Source: JAKRSD01 sp964473995
GTDB lineage: Bacteria > Bacteroidota > Bacteroidia > CAIKAF01
Direction of reading: 5' to 3'
Length of the DNA: 26,794 nucleotides
Assembly (NCBI GenBank): GCA_964473995.1
Contig: CAYYRB010000029.1
Location: forward strand, 1-26,794
Part shown: piece after piece, positions 23,889-26,794 of the stretch
Numbering within the stretch: the first letter of the stretch is position 1
How the letters are laid out: every line of letters begins with the position of its first letter
Program-made: the position numbers and the translations under genes
The notes under the pieces: model-generated
Told to the model about the DNA's origin: nothing
Database searches by the model: none
The model's input: the letters and a program-made list of their open reading frames with translations, nothing else

Positions 23889-26426
23889 ATGCGCGGCTTT
23901 ATTTTTTGCTTCTCTCTCCTTCTTCTTTCTAATCTTTTTTCTTTCGGACAATCTCCCTGGCTGACTGTTTTCCAAAATCCTGAAACTGATTTTCAGAGCA
24001 AAGTTAAGGCTTTTGAGTCGGCGAATATCGGTAAGTCCGCCGAACGAGGTTCCGGTATCCGCCAATTTGAACGCTGGCGCTGGATGGCGGAGCAACGGTT
24101 GACGGAGGAGGGAAATAACCCGGACGGAATAACCTTTTGGAAAAATTACCGCACCGTAAACGCGCTCAAGCAGCAAAAATCCATGGGAGATCCCTGGCAG
24201 CCAATTGGTCCGGTGAATGTTCCTTTTGCTTCGTATGGTTTTGGCATAGGGCGTGTGAACGTCATTGCATTTCATCCCACGGATACTTTCACCATGTGGG
24301 CGGGTGCTCCTTCCGGTGGATTATGGAAAACGGTGGACGGAGGAAATAACTGGACCACCAATACGGATTTTCTATCCAATCTGGGTATTTCTGACATCGC
24401 GATAAATCCCCACAATCCTGACGAAATGTATATCGCTACCGGCGACCGGAATGCAGGCGATACGGAATCGTTCGGTGTGTTGAAGTCTGTAGACGGTGGC
24501 CAAAATTGGGATCTCACCGGATTGGTTTTTTCCCTACCGGGAAATGCCCGTGTGTATCGTCTTCTTATGGATACGGCTCAAACGGATGTGCTTTTTGCAG
24601 CCACCTCTTCAGGAATTTATAAAACGGTAGACGGCGGTCTAAACTGGGAACAAAAAACCTCTACCTCAACCAGAGACCTTGAATTTGCCGGCGGATCAAA
24701 TCAAATCTTGTTGGCCGTGGAGGGAGGAACCGTATTGAAAACAACCGACGGCGGAGATACCTGGAGTCCATCCGGAACGGGCATTCCTAATGACAATGTG
24801 GGCAGGGTAAATCTGGCCGTTTCTCCGTCTGATCCATCCGTTGCTTACCTGGTAATGGCCAACCAGGAGAGCGGTTTTCGCGGTGTATGCCGCACCGAAG
24901 ACACCGGAGATAATTGGACATTGATGTCTGAAAGTCCCAATATTTTGGGGTATTCCGCCGATGGCTCCGAACCGGGCGGACAGGGATGGTACGATTTGGA
25001 CATCACCGTAGATCCGGAAAATCCCCAAGTGATCTGGGTGGGAGGAATAAACGTATGGCGAAGCATAAACGGAGGCACCACCTGGTTTTTGGCTGGCCAT
25101 TGGACAGGCGACGGGGGCATGCCGGCCATTCATGCCGACCAGCATTTTCTTGCATTTCATCCGCTTACCCAAAAATTATGGATAGGTAACGACGGAGGCG
25201 TATGGACCGACGTGAACGGCATCTGGTTTATCAAAAGCAATAAAATGTCCATCACGCAATATTATCGGTTCGGTACCTCCAAACTCACCGCGCAGCGTGT
25301 AATCGCGGGTTCTCAGGATAACGGAACCCACTTCCGAAATACCGGAGGATGGGTGGGTGTATACGGAGGTGATGGCATGGAATCCATGATTGATCACACC
25401 GAGCCTAATATCGTGTATGCCACGATTTATTACGGCCGCCTGTTTCGTTCAGAGGATGCCGGCGGTATTTTTCAGGAAGTTTCACCGGGCGACGAGGGGG
25501 CTTGGGTTACTCCGTTTTTTATGGATCCCCAGGATCCGCAAAGTATTTACAGCGGATTTGACCGGGTAAAGGTTTCCTACGACCGGGGCGGTTCATGGTT
25601 CTATGCCTCGCCTGTGCTTACCAACTCGGGCGATCCTTATCTGCTTAATATTTCGGTTCCCGAAACAGATCCGTCTACGGTTTACGTGGCCAGGAGGAGG
25701 GCCATTTATAAAGGAGTTGATTTTGCGGCCGATTGGATCAATATTTCCAACGGTATTCCCACCTCTTCCTCCATCGGTATTTCCTATGTAGCCACCGATC
25801 CGTTCAATGCGCAGATTGTGTATGTTACGCTTTCCGGATACTCCTCAGGAAATAAGGTCTTCAAGAGTAGCAACGGAGGACAAACCTGGCAAAACATTAC
25901 CGGCAACCTGCCCAATATTGCCGTATTCTGCATTGAACCCGAGCGCAGCGCCAACCGAGGCCTGTATGTCGGTACTGAATTCGGTGTGTTTTTCAAAGAT
26001 GAAACTATGACGGACTGGGCTCCCTACGGTACCGATTTTCCGAATGTACAGGTAACGGAATTGGAAATTACGGATGCCAACGGTAAGTTGCGTGCATGTA
26101 CTTATGGCCGTGGTGTGTGGGAAATTGACATACAAAATCCGCTGATTTCCAACAATGCCTCCGTGCAGGAAACGGCTGTTTCAGTGGGCGAGGCCAGAAT
26201 ATATCCGAATCCAGGTTCAGGCCTTTTCCAACTTGCATTCGCTTCGGCCAAATACATCAATCGGGTGCTGATCTTAAACAGTCAGGGAGTTGTGGTGAAG
26301 CATTTTCCGTATGAAGCAAAAGCCGATTTGGTGTCGTTTGATGTGGCTGACTTACCTGCCGGAGTTTATTTCGCCAGGCTTATTTCGGAAGAGGGAATTA
26401 CTCATCACCGGTTTATAAAGCGGTAG
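23889..26426 (+). CDS. T9SS type A surface protein with BNR/Asp-box beta-propeller
   Basis: The 845-residue secreted protein has a signal peptide (FIFCFSLLLLSNLFSF, cleavage near GQ at 20-21) and a short N-terminal helical region (IRQFERWRWMAEQRL). The main body, about residues 100-740, carries roughly nine Asp-box-like turns of the form K/R-x-x-D/N-G-G-x-x-W: WKTVDGGNNW at 146-155, then LKSVDGGQNW, YKTVDGGLNW and LKTTDGGDTW, with more degenerate later copies. This indicates one or two beta-propellers, as in sortilin/VPS10-like and xyloglucanase-like proteins. No sialidase Arg triad or glycosidase acid could be placed, so enzymatic activity is not claimed. Residues 766-845 are a type A T9SS sorting domain (ARIYPNPGSGLF, LPAGVYFARL, final KR). 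A degenerate -7 element (TATCTTCG, 23829-23836) lies upstream. The S4-domain gene starts 3 bp after its stop. Confidence 0.88.
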   Translation: MRGFIFCFSLLLLSNLFSFGQSPWLTVFQNPETDFQSKVKAFESANIGKSAERGSGIRQFERWRWMAEQRLTEEGNNPDGITFWKNYRTVNALKQQKSMGDPWQPIGPVNVPFASYGFGIGRVNVIAFHPTDTFTMWAGAPSGGLWKTVDGGNNWTTNTDFLSNLGISDIAINPHNPDEMYIATGDRNAGDTESFGVLKSVDGGQNWDLTGLVFSLPGNARVYRLLMDTAQTDVLFAATSSGIYKTVDGGLNWEQKTSTSTRDLEFAGGSNQILLAVEGGTVLKTTDGGDTWSPSGTGIPNDNVGRVNLAVSPSDPSVAYLVMANQESGFRGVCRTEDTGDNWTLMSESPNILGYSADGSEPGGQGWYDLDITVDPENPQVIWVGGINVWRSINGGTTWFLAGHWTGDGGMPAIHADQHFLAFHPLTQKLWIGNDGGVWTDVNGIWFIKSNKMSITQYYRFGTSKLTAQRVIAGSQDNGTHFRNTGGWVGVYGGDGMESMIDHTEPNIVYATIYYGRLFRSEDAGGIFQEVSPGDEGAWVTPFFMDPQDPQSIYSGFDRVKVSYDRGGSWFYASPVLTNSGDPYLLNISVPETDPSTVYVARRRAIYKGVDFAADWINISNGIPTSSSIGISYVATDPFNAQIVYVTLSGYSSGNKVFKSSNGGQTWQNITGNLPNIAVFCIEPERSANRGLYVGTEFGVFFKDETMTDWAPYGTDFPNVQVTELEITDANGKLRACTYGRGVWEIDIQNPLISNNASVQETAVSVGEARIYPNPGSGLFQLAFASAKYINRVLILNSQGVVVKHFPYEAKADLVSFDVADLPAGVYFARLISEEGITHHRFIKR

Positions 26427-26429
26427 GGT

Positions 26430-26794
26430 ATGCGGGCAGACAAATGGCTTTGGTGTGTCAGGCTGTTTAAAACACGAACCCAGGCGGCCGATGCCTGTTC
26501 GGGCGGAAAAGTGAAGTTGAACGGCGATAATTGCAAGCCGGCCAAGGAGCTGAAAATCGGTGATGAGGTAGAAATGAAGCGCGGTCCCATTCACCGTCAA
26601 TTTAAAGTGGTCAATTTCCCCAAGAGTCGCGTTTCGGCGAAAGAGGCAGCGTTATATTGCGAAGATATAACCCCCGAAACCGAGGTGTTGAAACTGGAAA
26701 CGCTCAGATTGGTCGCCAATCAGGGAAAACGGGAGAGAGGAACTGGCCGGCCTACCAAAAAAGACCGCCGGGAAATGGACGATTTTTTGGAGTA
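26430..26794 (+). CDS. S4-domain RNA-binding protein, HslR-like (3' end at window edge)
   Basis: 121 codons are visible and the last two bases (TA) could begin a stop codon or one more residue. The N-terminal S4 domain is typical: MRADKWLWCVRLFKTRTQA, then the GGKVKLNG turn and LKIGDEVEMKRG. A basic C-terminal tail follows (GKRERGTGRPTKKDRR). This is the layout of HslR/Hsp15, a heat-inducible protein that binds stalled 50S subunits carrying nascent peptidyl-tRNA. The short length and lack of a pseudouridine-synthase domain exclude RluB-type enzymes. It starts 3 bp after the surface-protein stop and may depend on its promoter. Confidence 0.85.
   Translation, partial: MRADKWLWCVRLFKTRTQAADACSGGKVKLNGDNCKPAKELKIGDEVEMKRGPIHRQFKVVNFPKSRVSAKEAALYCEDITPETEVLKLETLRLVANQGKRERGTGRPTKKDRREMDDFLE

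Overview
The window looks like a piece of a Bacteroidota genome. It carries secreted proteins ending in both kinds of type IX secretion (T9SS) sorting domain, an RprX/RprY-like two-component pair, a TIGR02757-family protein, a vertebrate-like kynurenine route (3-hydroxyanthranilate dioxygenase and 2-aminomuconic semialdehyde dehydrogenase), and several -7 promoter elements of the Bacteroidota form TAnnTTTG. A run of exactly 100 N at 11257-11356 marks a draft-assembly scaffold gap. I cannot assign a genus. No rRNA, tRNA, CRISPR array, insertion sequence or phage gene was seen.

Layout. 1-5130 (+): two tandem paralogous surface proteins built of Ig-like and PKD-like repeats with T9SS type B C-termini; the first is cut by the window edge. 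5133-6125 (-): MoxR-type AAA ATPase, divergent from a small outer-membrane beta-barrel protein (6250-6954, +). 6958-8126 (-): 3-hydroxyanthranilate 3,4-dioxygenase followed by a translationally coupled degenerate PAP2-like membrane protein; divergent from an SDR oxidoreductase of a non-canonical subgroup (8167-8955, +). 8957-11220 (-): response regulator and histidine kinase. 11224-11255: intrinsic terminator, then the gap. 11357-14205 (-): large secreted CotH-kinase protein whose type B sorting domain runs into the gap. 14367-18316 (+): aminomuconic semialdehyde dehydrogenase, gamma-glutamyltransferase and a TIGR02757 protein in a tight operon. 18291-23815 (-): RND/MMPL exporter, ornithine aminotransferase, GT-C glycosyltransferase-like membrane protein and a small lipoprotein. 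23889-26794 (+): BNR/Asp-box surface protein with a type A sorting domain, then an S4-domain RNA-binding protein cut by the window end.

How it fits together. There are two themes. One is cell-surface secretion: four T9SS clients, a beta-barrel protein, a lipoprotein and an exporter. The other is amino-acid catabolism: kynurenine ring cleavage and aminomuconate formation, ornithine transamination, and glutathione or gamma-glutamyl breakdown. Genes are very tightly packed. Three convergent pairs have stop codons 1-3 bp apart and a fourth overlaps by 26 bp. Two operons use TGATG stop/start overlaps. No complete new defence or mobile system was found. The most interesting leads are the non-canonical SDR beside kynurenine genes (a candidate for the poorly defined step after 2-aminomuconate), the exported CotH kinase, and the histidine kinase whose start codon sits 3 nt beyond a strong terminator.
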